Below are positions 17,038 to 25,602 of a stretch of DNA of 64,000 nt, piece by piece. Numbering within the stretch: position 1 is the first letter of the stretch; each line of letters starts with the position of its first letter. The position numbers and the translations under genes were made by a program. The notes under the pieces were generated by a model. That model searched no databases. It was not told the origin of the DNA and saw only the letters and a list, made by a program, of their open reading frames with translations. Origin of the DNA: Paralcaligenes ureilyticus (GTDB lineage Bacteria > Pseudomonadota > Gammaproteobacteria > Burkholderiales > Burkholderiaceae_B); the NCBI RefSeq assembly GCF_004346225.1, contig NZ_SMAJ01000018.1:22812-86811 (forward strand). The letters run 5' to 3'.

Positions 17038-19856
17038 TACGCCCTATCCTTTGCATTAGCGGGAGCGGTACCGGCGGCGGAACGCCGGGCTTCCAGACGG
17101 CGCCCGACGAGCTCGTCGAGCTTCGCGTCCAGGCGACGATCAAGTGTGGCGGCAATTTCCTTTTCCATTTGCGACTGCTCGCCGCTGGTCCGGTGCAGAT
17201 CGGCCACATGGCGCAGATCCTGCCGACTCAGCGACAGCAGCAGGCATGGAAAGCGCGTACGGCAAGTGGTCGGATTGGGGACGTCTTCGAGCAGCGCAAA
17301 TTCTCCGAAGAAATCGCCGACCTCCAGAATTTCCATGGTCAGGGTGGCGCCATCGCCCAAACGGACCGTGCTTTCGACCGATCCGCGGGCGATGATGTAG
17401 AACCGTCCGGTAGCCGTTCCCTCGACCGTCAGGACAGTATCGGCCTGAACCTCTTCGACACGCAGCATGGCGCGCACACGTTCCAGATCGTCCTGGGGAA
17501 CACTGGCAAACAAAGGAATCTTGCGCAGCCGTTCCACACTGATGGCGACATCCTGGCCGGCATTGGCGATGGAAATATCCGACTGCTTCTCCCACATTCC
17601 GGCATAAAGCCCATTGCGCGCCAACAATTCATCGTGCGTGCCGGTTTCCACCAGCTTGCCGTCGCGAAACGCGCAGATCAGATCCATGTCCGGGCACGAA
17701 GACAGGCGATGGGTAACCGAAAACAGCATGCGGTTGGCAGTGACCCTGGCCAGGGTGTCGTTGATGGCCGCCTCGGCTTCCGCATCGAGCGCAGAGGTGG
17801 CCTCGTCGAGCAGCAAAATTTTGGGATCGCGCAAAAGGGCGCGGGCGATCACGATACGCTGACGTTGGCCGCCCGACAGCAACTTGCCGCCCTCGCCCAC
17901 ATCGGTTTCATAGCCGTTGGGCAACGTGACGATGAAGCTGTGGATCTCGGCGGCGCGCGCGGCCTGCTCTATCTCGGCGTCGGTGGCATCCATGCGACCA
18001 ATCCTGATGTTGTAGCGGATCGATCCGTCGAATAGAGTGGTGTCCTGATTGACCACGGCTATAAGCGAAAAAAGCGACCGGTCATCGATCTCGCGAATAT
18101 CCGTGTCGTTCAAGACGACGCTGCCGCTGGTTGCATCGTAGTTGCGGGACAGAAGGTTGATGACCGTACTCTTGCCCGAACCGGACGGCCCTACCAGCGC
18201 GATACGTCTGGGCACCGGTGTCTCGAGCGTGACGTCGTCAAGATTAAGCCGGTCGCCCACATAGCTGAACGACACATCGCGCAACGCCACCCTGGATAAA
18301 GGCTCGTTCATAGGCATGGCGTTTTGCACAACAGGCTGATCGTCCGGATACGACAATAACGACTCGATGCGCTGCCAACTGCCAACGGCCTGAATGGCTG
18401 TCGGTATCAGGGCGGCAATACCGCCCGCCGCGCCGCCGATCGCCAGCAACAGGCCGATGTAGGCGACCACGACGCCTCCGGAAACCGTGCCGCTCAGTGA
18501 CAGAACCGCCCCCAAACCGATAATCCCCAACTGCGCGGCGCTAACAGCAAAAACGGTGGCGCGAGTGGTGAGTTCGCCCAATAGGTACTGTTTGTAGCTT
18601 GCGTCGTAAATATCACTCGTATAACCATTGAACTGATCCCGCCGATGGCCGCCAATATGGAGCGTGCGGATCATCGGCAGCAACTGGACGGTTTCTTTGA
18701 CAAAGCCCGCGATCTTGCCGTCTTCAACCTTGCGGGCATAAGACGCCTTGACGGCAAAGCGGCTTACCTGACGCGGTGCCCAGAAGGCAATAGCCAGAAG
18801 GATGATGGTCGTCAAAGCCATCCGCCAATCCAAAGCGAACGCCGTGATCAAGGAACCAATCATCAGAAAAGACTTGGAAACGATGCCCGAGATGGCCCGG
18901 ATAACGGCGTTTTCGACAATAAATACATCGGCGGCGAAAATCGTGACGACATCGCCGCTTTTAAAACGGTTGAGCGAGCGCGAGGACAGGGCAAGCAACT
19001 TGTCGAACACCCGTCGCCGCACATCATTCAGCGCTTTGGGCCCAAGCGTCGAAACACTGAAATCGATACCCAGGCCGGCGACGGCAGTGACCAGGAAGCC
19101 GCCGATCAGGTAAGCCAGCGTAAGCCAGATGACGTGCGCATTGTGGGGAGTGATGCCGTGATCGAACAATTGGTTGAGCCACAGCGGCATCAACATGGCG
19201 TAGATGGTTTGAATCAGAATCCCGATAGCCAGCAGCCAGCAGAAAAAGTGATAGGGGCGCAACAGCCCCGCCGCCCAACGCATGAACGGCAAAATGCCTT
19301 TCAGCGGCCGTTCGCGCGACAAGGATTCGCCCCATTGCAGCTGCAACATGACGGCCGGTTTTCCTGTGACGCTGCGGCATACCTCGTCGATCGAAACGCC
19401 CGGCTTCATGGCACGCGCAAAATCCAGCAAGACGCGGGCGTCGTATACATCGAGCAGAAATCTGACGAACGAACCGGCCCGTATCGCGTCGCGTGCTTGC
19501 GCCGCATGCGAGGCCAGACGGCTGGCCAATCCGTCGAGATCGTTGACGTCGTCCGCATTGACCATCACCACATCATCGCCCGGTTTGACACGGACAAGAT
19601 TCAGGATGCCCACGCCTATCAACCCCAAGGCAGCTTCAGGGCAGCCAAGGCGCTCGGTCAAGATGCGTTCCACCAGATCGAGTTCGGCGTCAGTGCCGGA
19701 ATTTTTACGCGCACTGACCAGAACGCTGGCAGCCAGGCCGCCTTCATCGGGGATATTGAGCTTGAGCAACTCATATACACGCTGTTCCACCCGTTGAAAC
19801 CGCCGGGTGGGAAACTTAAATCGGCCCTGCATAACGCTTTGTGCTTGTTCTTTCAC
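17037..19856 (-). CDS. ABC exporter (fused TMD-NBD) with a C-terminal cyclic-nucleotide-binding-like domain
   Basis: 939 residues; GTG start overlapping the thioesterase stop (GTGA). About 200 N-terminal residues without a recognised domain precede a six-helix exporter membrane domain (about 210-490, e.g. YHFFCWLLAIGILIQTIY). The ATPase domain follows (about 515-750): GPSGSGKST (Walker A), LSGGQRQRI (signature), ILLLDEATSALD (Walker B), SVTHR (H-loop). Residues 780-890 resemble a cNMP-binding/Crp-like beta barrel (IPLFASVPQDDLERV, GDFFGEFALLEDVPNPTT). A single polypeptide with one TMD and one NBD should work as a homodimer in the inner membrane. Its place between the thioesterase and FAAL genes points to export of the lipopeptide and possibly self-protection; the appended barrel suggests regulation by a small ligand. 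Substrate is inference. Confidence 0.9.
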   Translation of the reverse strand: MKEQAQSVMQGRFKFPTRRFQRVEQRVYELLKLNIPDEGGLAASVLVSARKNSGTDAELDLVERILTERLGCPEAALGLIGVGILNLVRVKPGDDVVMVNADDVNDLDGLASRLASHAAQARDAIRAGSFVRFLLDVYDARVLLDFARAMKPGVSIDEVCRSVTGKPAVMLQLQWGESLSRERPLKGILPFMRWAAGLLRPYHFFCWLLAIGILIQTIYAMLMPLWLNQLFDHGITPHNAHVIWLTLAYLIGGFLVTAVAGLGIDFSVSTLGPKALNDVRRRVFDKLLALSSRSLNRFKSGDVVTIFAADVFIVENAVIRAISGIVSKSFLMIGSLITAFALDWRMALTTIILLAIAFWAPRQVSRFAVKASYARKVEDGKIAGFVKETVQLLPMIRTLHIGGHRRDQFNGYTSDIYDASYKQYLLGELTTRATVFAVSAAQLGIIGLGAVLSLSGTVSGGVVVAYIGLLLAIGGAAGGIAALIPTAIQAVGSWQRIESLLSYPDDQPVVQNAMPMNEPLSRVALRDVSFSYVGDRLNLDDVTLETPVPRRIALVGPSGSGKSTVINLLSRNYDATSGSVVLNDTDIREIDDRSLFSLIAVVNQDTTLFDGSIRYNIRIGRMDATDAEIEQAARAAEIHSFIVTLPNGYETDVGEGGKLLSGGQRQRIVIARALLRDPKILLLDEATSALDAEAEAAINDTLARVTANRMLFSVTHRLSSCPDMDLICAFRDGKLVETGTHDELLARNGLYAGMWEKQSDISIANAGQDVAISVERLRKIPLFASVPQDDLERVRAMLRVEEVQADTVLTVEGTATGRFYIIARGSVESTVRLGDGATLTMEILEVGDFFGEFALLEDVPNPTTCRTRFPCLLLSLSRQDLRHVADLHRTSGEQSQMEKEIAATLDRRLDAKLDELVGRRLEARRSAAGTAPANAKDRA

Positions 19857-20704
19857 GCCCAGCCTCGCTCGTCGTGGGTTACCTCTGTTTGCGGCAAGAC
19901 AGGCAGCGCATCGTCGCGACCGTCATCCTGGGCAAGCTGAAGAATAATGCGAGCCACGGCATCGGGATCCGTGGCCCAGGGGAAATGTCCGATCTCGTGG
20001 CGCGTAACTCGCGTCCTGGCAGTGGTGACCGCCTTCCACGTCAATAGGTCGTCGGCCGAAACCGACGGGTCGTCAAGCATATGCAGAACATCGATGGGAA
20101 TCGCCAAGCGTCCGGCATGCGTGTGACGATAGGTGTCACACGCTTCCAGATCGGCGCGCAACGCCTCTTCAGCCACTGTGCCCTCCCAGTCGCCTTCCCC
20201 CGGCGCCATCCCGAAGCGGGCCGCGAGCTCGGCTCGCAGTCGCGGCGACGGCAACCGGTATAGCGGTGCTTCGACGGGAGCCAGAACCGGGGATCGGAAA
20301 CCTGAGACGACAAGGCGTTCTATGGGCGCACCAGCTCGCATCAAGCTCCAGGCCATTTCGTACGCCAGAAGAGCGCCATAGCTATTGCCGACCAGAATCA
20401 GCCGAAGCGGATCGCCGGTTTGATCAAGAGCCAGCCATCCTTTTGTGGCTCCGTCCACGGCCTGGGCAACCCGGCGCGGCGGCGCAATGCCGTCGATGTC
20501 GCCGCCGCGAGGAAGATTGACGACAAGCACTCCGGCCGATAGCGGCAGTGCGGCCATTAGCCGGCGTACCGACAATGGCGAGCCCCCCGCGTGGGGAAAA
20601 AAAATGAAGGTCGGTTGCCCACGCACTGCACAACGCAACCGCAGCATCCAGCGCGGTGAAGCGCCGGGGTCAACCCTGTGATCTACCGCATCAGGCATAC
20701 GCAT
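19853..20704 (-). CDS. type II thioesterase (GrsT/TEII family)
   Basis: 283 residues, alpha/beta hydrolase fold of the stand-alone thioesterases linked to NRPS/PKS clusters. Visible: FIFFPHAGGSPLSVRRLM near the N-terminus, the nucleophile elbow VGNSYGALLAYEMAW (Ser in GNSYG), an aspartate near LHMLDDPSVS, and the catalytic histidine in GHFPWATDPD. By family it removes wrong or stalled acyl groups from carrier proteins. It is the first gene of the minus-strand operon and overlaps the exporter gene by 4 nt. Start may be ATG at 20704 or the ATG two codons downstream (20698), which has CGGA 5 nt before it. Confidence 0.9.
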   Translation of the reverse strand: MRMPDAVDHRVDPGASPRWMLRLRCAVRGQPTFIFFPHAGGSPLSVRRLMAALPLSAGVLVVNLPRGGDIDGIAPPRRVAQAVDGATKGWLALDQTGDPLRLILVGNSYGALLAYEMAWSLMRAGAPIERLVVSGFRSPVLAPVEAPLYRLPSPRLRAELAARFGMAPGEGDWEGTVAEEALRADLEACDTYRHTHAGRLAIPIDVLHMLDDPSVSADDLLTWKAVTTARTRVTRHEIGHFPWATDPDAVARIILQLAQDDGRDDALPVLPQTEVTHDERGWA

Positions 20705-20746
20705 CCGTTGAAGAATTAAAAAATTTTTAAGGGATGGAAATGGACG

Positions 20747-20760
20747 GGTAACATATTACC
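20747..20760. promoter_or_regulatory. interrupted palindrome in the divergent promoter region of the lipopeptide cluster
   Basis: Arms GGTAA and TTACC around CATA lie in the 140-bp AT-rich interval (20705-20844) between the thioesterase and dioxygenase genes. Both biosynthetic operons must start here, so this is a candidate operator acting on both. No regulator gene is encoded within the cluster itself. Only the symmetry is seen; binding is inference. Confidence 0.35.
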
Positions 20761-20844
20761 AGCTACTGTATCATTGCTGTATATTTCATTAGCATTCAGA
20801 GACATATTCACACTGGGCCACGGTCTGGAACCACGGATAAAAAC

Positions 20845-21693
20845 ATGAATGAGCAACCGGAATTCATTGCCCACCTCGACACGGATGGAGCCATATGCCT
20901 ACGCAAGGCCTTCGACGCCGGCTGGGTCCAACTCGCCCGGGAAGGAATCGAACGAAACATCGCCGATCCAAGCCCTTTCTTTCGCAATCTGGGCGAAAAC
21001 GGCGGTGGCTTCCTCTCGGACATGTGGTCGCGCCGGTATATCCCGGAATTCGAACGTTTCTGCATGGAATCGCCTGTGGCCAGGCTGGCGGCACACGCGC
21101 TGCAATCCGATCGCGTCCGGCTGGCCCAGGACACGTGGTTCGCCAAACGCCCCGGCAGTTCGGAACGTACGCCCTGGCACCACGACACCGTAATTTCCGG
21201 ACCCTTTTGTTCAGTGTGGGTAGCCCTGGATCCAACGCCGCGTGCAGCCACACTGGAATTCATCCGCGGCTCGCACGCCTGGGGCAAGGCCTTGATGCCG
21301 AAATCCTTTTTTGACGAATCGGCAAAGCGCAACGCGGTCGATCAGTTCTACGCCGATTTCCACGGCGACAAGTCCCGTGCAGACGCGCACGAATTCGGCG
21401 AAATTCCCGATATCGAGGCCAACCGGGATGCCTACGACATTATCGGTTGGGACATGGAACCCGGCGACTGCGTGCTGTTCAACGCGCGCACGATCCACGG
21501 AGCGCCAGGCAATCATCTGAAACGCACGATTCGCCGCTTCGTCACGCGCTGGGTAACCGACGAATCCACAGTGGCCATGCACGGGCAGGAAATGATCGAC
21601 GCCCTTGTCGGCGCGGGGCTCGAAATCGACCTTCAAGTGGGCGGACCGGTTCGAGGAAAACTGTTCCCGGAAATACGCGTCGGGGATGATTAA
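20845..21693 (+). CDS. PhyH-family Fe(II)/2-oxoglutarate-dependent dioxygenase
   Basis: 282 residues, phytanoyl-CoA dioxygenase-like. The iron triad is visible: HxD in TPWHHDTV and the distal histidine in ARTIHGAPGN, followed by the arginine-rich KRTIRRF stretch that binds 2-oxoglutarate. Relatives in NRPS clusters hydroxylate an amino acid side chain or an acyl chain, free or on a carrier protein. As first gene of the plus-strand operon and divergent from the thioesterase gene it is a likely tailoring enzyme of the lipopeptide; the site of oxidation cannot be told from sequence. The ribosome binding site is weak (CGGA upstream of ATG). Confidence 0.85.
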   Translation: MNEQPEFIAHLDTDGAICLRKAFDAGWVQLAREGIERNIADPSPFFRNLGENGGGFLSDMWSRRYIPEFERFCMESPVARLAAHALQSDRVRLAQDTWFAKRPGSSERTPWHHDTVISGPFCSVWVALDPTPRAATLEFIRGSHAWGKALMPKSFFDESAKRNAVDQFYADFHGDKSRADAHEFGEIPDIEANRDAYDIIGWDMEPGDCVLFNARTIHGAPGNHLKRTIRRFVTRWVTDESTVAMHGQEMIDALVGAGLEIDLQVGGPVRGKLFPEIRVGDD

Positions 21694-21709
21694 ATATTCT
21701 TTACTCTTA

Positions 21710-21739
21710 TTGACATTTTTTACATATACCCCCTACACT
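21710..21739 (+). promoter_or_regulatory. candidate sigma-70 promoter for the 108-residue protein gene and downstream NRPS genes
   Basis: A consensus -35 hexamer TTGACA at 21710-21715 and TACACT at 21734-21739 (4 of 6 to TATAAT) are 18 bp apart, in an AT-rich gap just after the dioxygenase gene. This gives the 108-residue protein, and perhaps the NRPS genes, a promoter independent of the first gene. Confidence 0.5.
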
Positions 21740-21865
21740 GCCCGGGTGCCTGGTGTCGATATCGTCCTTCTTCTTAAGGCATACCTGAGTAAGTATCACG
21801 ATCTTACCCGGCACTGTTGTTGTCACATGCGGATAACATTTACCAACCACTAGGGATTCACTATT

Positions 21866-22192
21866 ATGGCTGATATGTTCTTGACCATCACACGCGCTAA
21901 TATCAAAGCAGGTAGCGAAAAGGATGCACGAGCTCTTTTGAAAAAATCGCTCATGCCCAGCGACGGCTCCAAGCCAGGTGACCACATTCCGGGCCTGATC
22001 GGTTTCGGACTGATGCGCTCCAAAAAAGACGCCTCGATGTTCGGCCTGGCCACGGTATGGAAAAATGAAGCTTCGTTCGACGCCCTGCACAAAAACCCCA
22101 ATGCCAAAGTTGGCGGCCACTGGGTTCAAAAATTCATGGCCTTTACTAAAGGCGACGTAAAAGGCGAAGGCTTCTATATCGAAAGCCTGTAA
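21866..22192 (+). CDS. small dimeric alpha-beta barrel protein (ABM-like), function unassigned
   Basis: 108 residues. The pattern of an N-terminal strand (MADMFLTITRANIKAG), helix with DARALLKKSL, strands around GLIGFGLMRSKKDASMFGLATVW, helix with FDALHKNPN and a final strand suggests a ferredoxin-like dimeric alpha-beta barrel such as antibiotic-biosynthesis monooxygenases or stress-response relatives. No catalytic residues are evident. AGGGA lies about 9 nt before the ATG. It is not an MbtH-like protein: it is longer and lacks the conserved tryptophans and NxEGQHSLWP motif. Its place between the dioxygenase and NRPS genes suggests a part in the pathway; the function is open. Confidence 0.6.
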   Translation: MADMFLTITRANIKAGSEKDARALLKKSLMPSDGSKPGDHIPGLIGFGLMRSKKDASMFGLATVWKNEASFDALHKNPNAKVGGHWVQKFMAFTKGDVKGEGFYIESL

Positions 22193-22206
22193 CACGCAGC
22201 AAAGGA

Positions 22207-22242
22207 GGTTGGCCTGACTGTTCTTTCCGAGCAATGCCAACC
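22207..22242 (+). other. inverted repeat between the small protein gene and the NRPS gene
   Basis: GGTTGGC (22207-22213) and GCCAACC (22236-22242) form a 7-bp stem with a 22-nt loop in the 125-bp gap after the 108-residue gene. There is no T-run, so it is not a standard terminator; it could be an mRNA processing or stability element between a small abundant product and a giant one. Only the repeat is seen. Confidence 0.3.
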
Positions 22243-22317
22243 AGGCCCGGCCTCCCCCAATCCCCGCATCAATTGTCCGAATAACGGGTCGGGTTGGCTT
22301 TCTGTCCAGGCGCGCGC

Positions 22318-25300
22318 ATGACCGTTTCTCCTCCTTCCCCTGGCTCGACATCACCCGTTCGCACGCCTAACACCGGAAACCCCGCCCTGCGTCCCATCGA
22401 AGACGCCTATCCGCTGACCCGAATGCAGCAGGCGCTGCTGGTGCGTTGCCTTTCCTATCCCGATCAGCCACTTTACATGGGGCAATGGTGGGCCGTTCTG
22501 GACGGAGACCTGAACCAGCAAGCATTCACCGCCGCCTGGCAGGGCGTGGTCGACCGCCACACAGCCTTGCGCAGCGGCTTTCATTGGGATCTGAAAGATC
22601 ACCCGTTCCAGGTGGTTCACCGCCAGGCCGCTTTGACGGTCAACGTGAAAGACTGGCTCGGCCATGTCGATTGGCGCAAACGTCTTGACTCGTTCCTGGC
22701 CGACGATCGCGCCCGGCCGTTCGATATCAAGAAGCCGCCACTGATGCGCATCGCGCTCATCCGGCTGGCGCCAACGCGCCACCTTGTCGTCTGGACGCGC
22801 CATCATCTTACGGTCGACGGCTGGTCTCTGGGTGTCGTCCTGGGCGAAGTATTTTCCTTATATAAGGCGCTATGCGCCGGGCAGCCGCACGCGTTGCCGC
22901 CCGCCCCCGCGTTTCGAGCCTACGTGAACTGGGAACAATCCAGCGACCGGTCGGCGGCGTTAAGCCATTGGCGCAACGTCCTGGCCACCGGCGCGCCGGA
23001 CGAACGCGACCCCGCCGAACGCCGCCACATCGCGACAACGGAAACCTCCGGACCGGAAATCCAGGCCATCGTCCGCCATCTGCCGGAATCCATTTCAGAA
23101 CGCCTGAACGCGCTGGCCCGGTCTTGCCGCGTCACCGTCAATACCGTCATTCAGGCCGCCTGGTCCATGGTCGATAGCCGGCTGACCGGCCGCGATACGG
23201 CTCTTTTCGGCGCAGTGGAAACAGTGCGCCCCCCCCATCTCGCGCAGGGCGAAACAACCGACCTCGTCGGAATTCAGATTCAGATACAACCCGTTCTGGC
23301 CCGTATCGACCAGACGCCGCTGCGCGACTGGCTCGAAGACCTGCAGGCGAAAGCGGTTGCCGCACGCAGTGCCGGCTCCATAGGCATGGACGAGTTTCGC
23401 GATCTGCTCGGCCTGCCACGCGACAGCCTGCCATTCGATAGCCTGGTCGGTTTTCAGAACTACCCCCTGGACGAAGCCTCTGCCCTTGCCGGCAGCGGAT
23501 TGACTCTGGCCGAAAGCGGCGATGTCACACTGCCCGACATGCCGCTGAACCTGATGGTGGAACGGCAGGCCGGCGGCCTGTGCCTGCAGTTGATGTTTGA
23601 CCGGAATCGCTATGGCCTGCCCGACGCTACGCTACGTCTGGATATGCTGGCCGCAACACTGGCGGCCCTGCCCGATTCGGCGGCGGTTTCCGTTGACGCC
23701 ATCGACGTGCTGCCCGAAGCAATCATGGCACCGTTGTTCGGCGATGCGCCCATCGACACGCCGCTGCCCGGCTCCGGGCAGACCGTAATCCAGGCAATTC
23801 TCGAACACGTGAACAATCGGCCTCAGGCTGCAGCCGTCACTCTGGGCGAACAGAGCCTGACCTATGCCGGACTGATCGCCATCGCCTCAACCGTGGCTGC
23901 CAGACTGGCCGCGAACGGAATCGGCCGCGGCGCCCGCGTGGGCCTGCACCTGGAACGCACCCCACTGGCCATAGCGTCTATCGTGGGCATCATGCTGCGC
24001 GGCGCGGCGTACGTGCCCATCGACCTTAGCGCGCCCGATGAACGCAAGGCATTCATTACGGCGGAAGCAAATCTTGCCGGTGTGCTCTCGATGACGTCCG
24101 ACGACGTGGCGGGTCTGCCGGCCATCGCCGTAGGCGATTTGGCGCCTGAAACGCTCGACGCCATCGCGCCCGTCGACGCAAGCGCTTTCCTGCCACCCAC
24201 GGACTCGGACGAGGCTTACGTCATCTTCACCTCGGGATCCACCGGGCGCCCAAAGGGCGTTTCAATCGGCCACGACAACCTTGGCTACCATGTAGCGGCA
24301 CGAAACGCCGCCTACCCGGGTCAACCCAATCGCGTTCTTCTGCTGACCTTTCCCCTTAATTTCGATGGATCCGTCACCGGCATATTCGGCACGCTGTCCA
24401 TAGGCGGAACACTCGTCCTGCCGCGCCCCATAGAAGCCACCGATCCTGATCGCCTGGCAGCGCTGATCCGCGATCAGCGCGTTACCCAAACCATCATGAT
24501 TCCATCGCAATGGAGCCTGCTGCTGTCGGCGGGAGCGCCCGCCGACCTGAACAGCCTGGAAGTGGCCGTGGTCGCAGGCGAAGCGTGTCCACGCGATCTG
24601 GTCGAGCGCCACTACGCACGGTTGCCGAAAACCCTGCTGGCCAACGAATACGGGCCAACAGAAACGACCGTCTGGGCCACGCTGGAACGATGCGCCGCCG
24701 GAGAAACAGGGCCGGTCGCGATCGGCCACCCCATCCCCGGAACACGCGTTTACGTGGCGGACCGGAAAAACCGGCGCTGCCCACCGGGGTCTACCGGCGA
24801 GCTTCTGATCGCGGGGCCGGGAATCGCGCGCGGCTATGTGGGCCGCCCCGACCTGACGGCCGAACGCTTCATCGCCAACCCATTCCACAGCAGCCCGGGA
24901 TTGCGCACCGCCTATCGCACCGGAGACCGCGTCGTTCTGGGCTTCGACGGCAAGCTGCGGTTTCACGGCCGGGCCGATGATCAGGTCAAGATCAGCGGCT
25001 ATCGTATCGAGCTGGCCGAAATCAGCGCCTGCCTCCTGGAACTTCCCGGCGTCGAGGACGCGGTAACTGTCGTTCACCGTGCCGGGGCGCAAGCCCGAAG
25101 CCTGCTCATCGCTCACGTCGCAGGCGCCAATCCGCCAAGCCAGGAAGCCATCCTGCGCCACGCGCAACGCCTTCTGCCCGCATACATGGTGCCGCACAGC
25201 ATCGTGCTGCACGATCGTCTGCCGCGCACCAGCACAGGCAAGATAGATCGCCACAATCTTCCTGCGCCCCTGCCTCAGGAAACCGCCTCCGTGGCGCCCG

Positions 25301-25602
25301 AAGGCGAAACCGAAGAAGCGATTGCACAAGTCTGGCAGGCCGTTCTGGGCTGCCAGGCCATTGGCCGCTTTGACGACTTCTTCGCCATCGGCGGCCGGTC
25401 GCTCGACGCCATGCAAGTGGTTTCACGCCTGCGGCGCGACCTGAAGCTTGCGGTCGATCTTATCGATCTGTTCGAATCTCCGCGACTCAACGATCTGGCG
25501 CGCCGGGCGGCCGGCCGTAACGCCGGCGAAGGCGCCGCCATCCGCAAGCGGCAAAGAACCCGCATTGACCTGGCCGCGACCTCGCCGGAGCAAGCATCGT
25601 GA
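22318..25602 (+). CDS. non-ribosomal peptide synthetase, one module C-A-PCP
   Basis: 1094 residues from the ATG at 22318 (MTVSPPSPG); a TTG at 22294 in the same frame is less likely. Condensation domain about 20-450 with intact HHLTVDGWS near 162; its start (IEDAYPLTRMQQALLV) resembles DCL domains, fitting its place after the epimerization domain of the megasynthase. Adenylation domain 470-970: FTSGSTGRPKGV near 637, NEYGPTETTVW, RTGDRVVLG, TGKIDR. My reading of the pocket is D-G-T-M-V-A-E-V-W-K, closest among codes I know to an aromatic (Tyr-type DGTITAEVAK) pocket, but only moderately. PCP 985-1055 with FFAIGGRSLDA (Ser near 1027), a variant of GGHSL. The stop overlaps the GTG start of the next NRPS (GTGA). 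No MbtH gene accompanies it. Confidence 0.93.
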   Translation: MTVSPPSPGSTSPVRTPNTGNPALRPIEDAYPLTRMQQALLVRCLSYPDQPLYMGQWWAVLDGDLNQQAFTAAWQGVVDRHTALRSGFHWDLKDHPFQVVHRQAALTVNVKDWLGHVDWRKRLDSFLADDRARPFDIKKPPLMRIALIRLAPTRHLVVWTRHHLTVDGWSLGVVLGEVFSLYKALCAGQPHALPPAPAFRAYVNWEQSSDRSAALSHWRNVLATGAPDERDPAERRHIATTETSGPEIQAIVRHLPESISERLNALARSCRVTVNTVIQAAWSMVDSRLTGRDTALFGAVETVRPPHLAQGETTDLVGIQIQIQPVLARIDQTPLRDWLEDLQAKAVAARSAGSIGMDEFRDLLGLPRDSLPFDSLVGFQNYPLDEASALAGSGLTLAESGDVTLPDMPLNLMVERQAGGLCLQLMFDRNRYGLPDATLRLDMLAATLAALPDSAAVSVDAIDVLPEAIMAPLFGDAPIDTPLPGSGQTVIQAILEHVNNRPQAAAVTLGEQSLTYAGLIAIASTVAARLAANGIGRGARVGLHLERTPLAIASIVGIMLRGAAYVPIDLSAPDERKAFITAEANLAGVLSMTSDDVAGLPAIAVGDLAPETLDAIAPVDASAFLPPTDSDEAYVIFTSGSTGRPKGVSIGHDNLGYHVAARNAAYPGQPNRVLLLTFPLNFDGSVTGIFGTLSIGGTLVLPRPIEATDPDRLAALIRDQRVTQTIMIPSQWSLLLSAGAPADLNSLEVAVVAGEACPRDLVERHYARLPKTLLANEYGPTETTVWATLERCAAGETGPVAIGHPIPGTRVYVADRKNRRCPPGSTGELLIAGPGIARGYVGRPDLTAERFIANPFHSSPGLRTAYRTGDRVVLGFDGKLRFHGRADDQVKISGYRIELAEISACLLELPGVEDAVTVVHRAGAQARSLLIAHVAGANPPSQEAILRHAQRLLPAYMVPHSIVLHDRLPRTSTGKIDRHNLPAPLPQETASVAPEGETEEAIAQVWQAVLGCQAIGRFDDFFAIGGRSLDAMQVVSRLRRDLKLAVDLIDLFESPRLNDLARRAAGRNAGEGAAIRKRQRTRIDLAATSPEQAS

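Noticed and set aside
21866..22192. MbtH-like protein
   Set aside because: Length and sequence do not fit: the conserved Trp residues and the NxEGQHSLWP motif of MbtH proteins are absent.
24288..24300. Third locus of the palindromic repeat
   Set aside because: Only GTAGCGGCAC matches; the second arm of the hairpin is missing.
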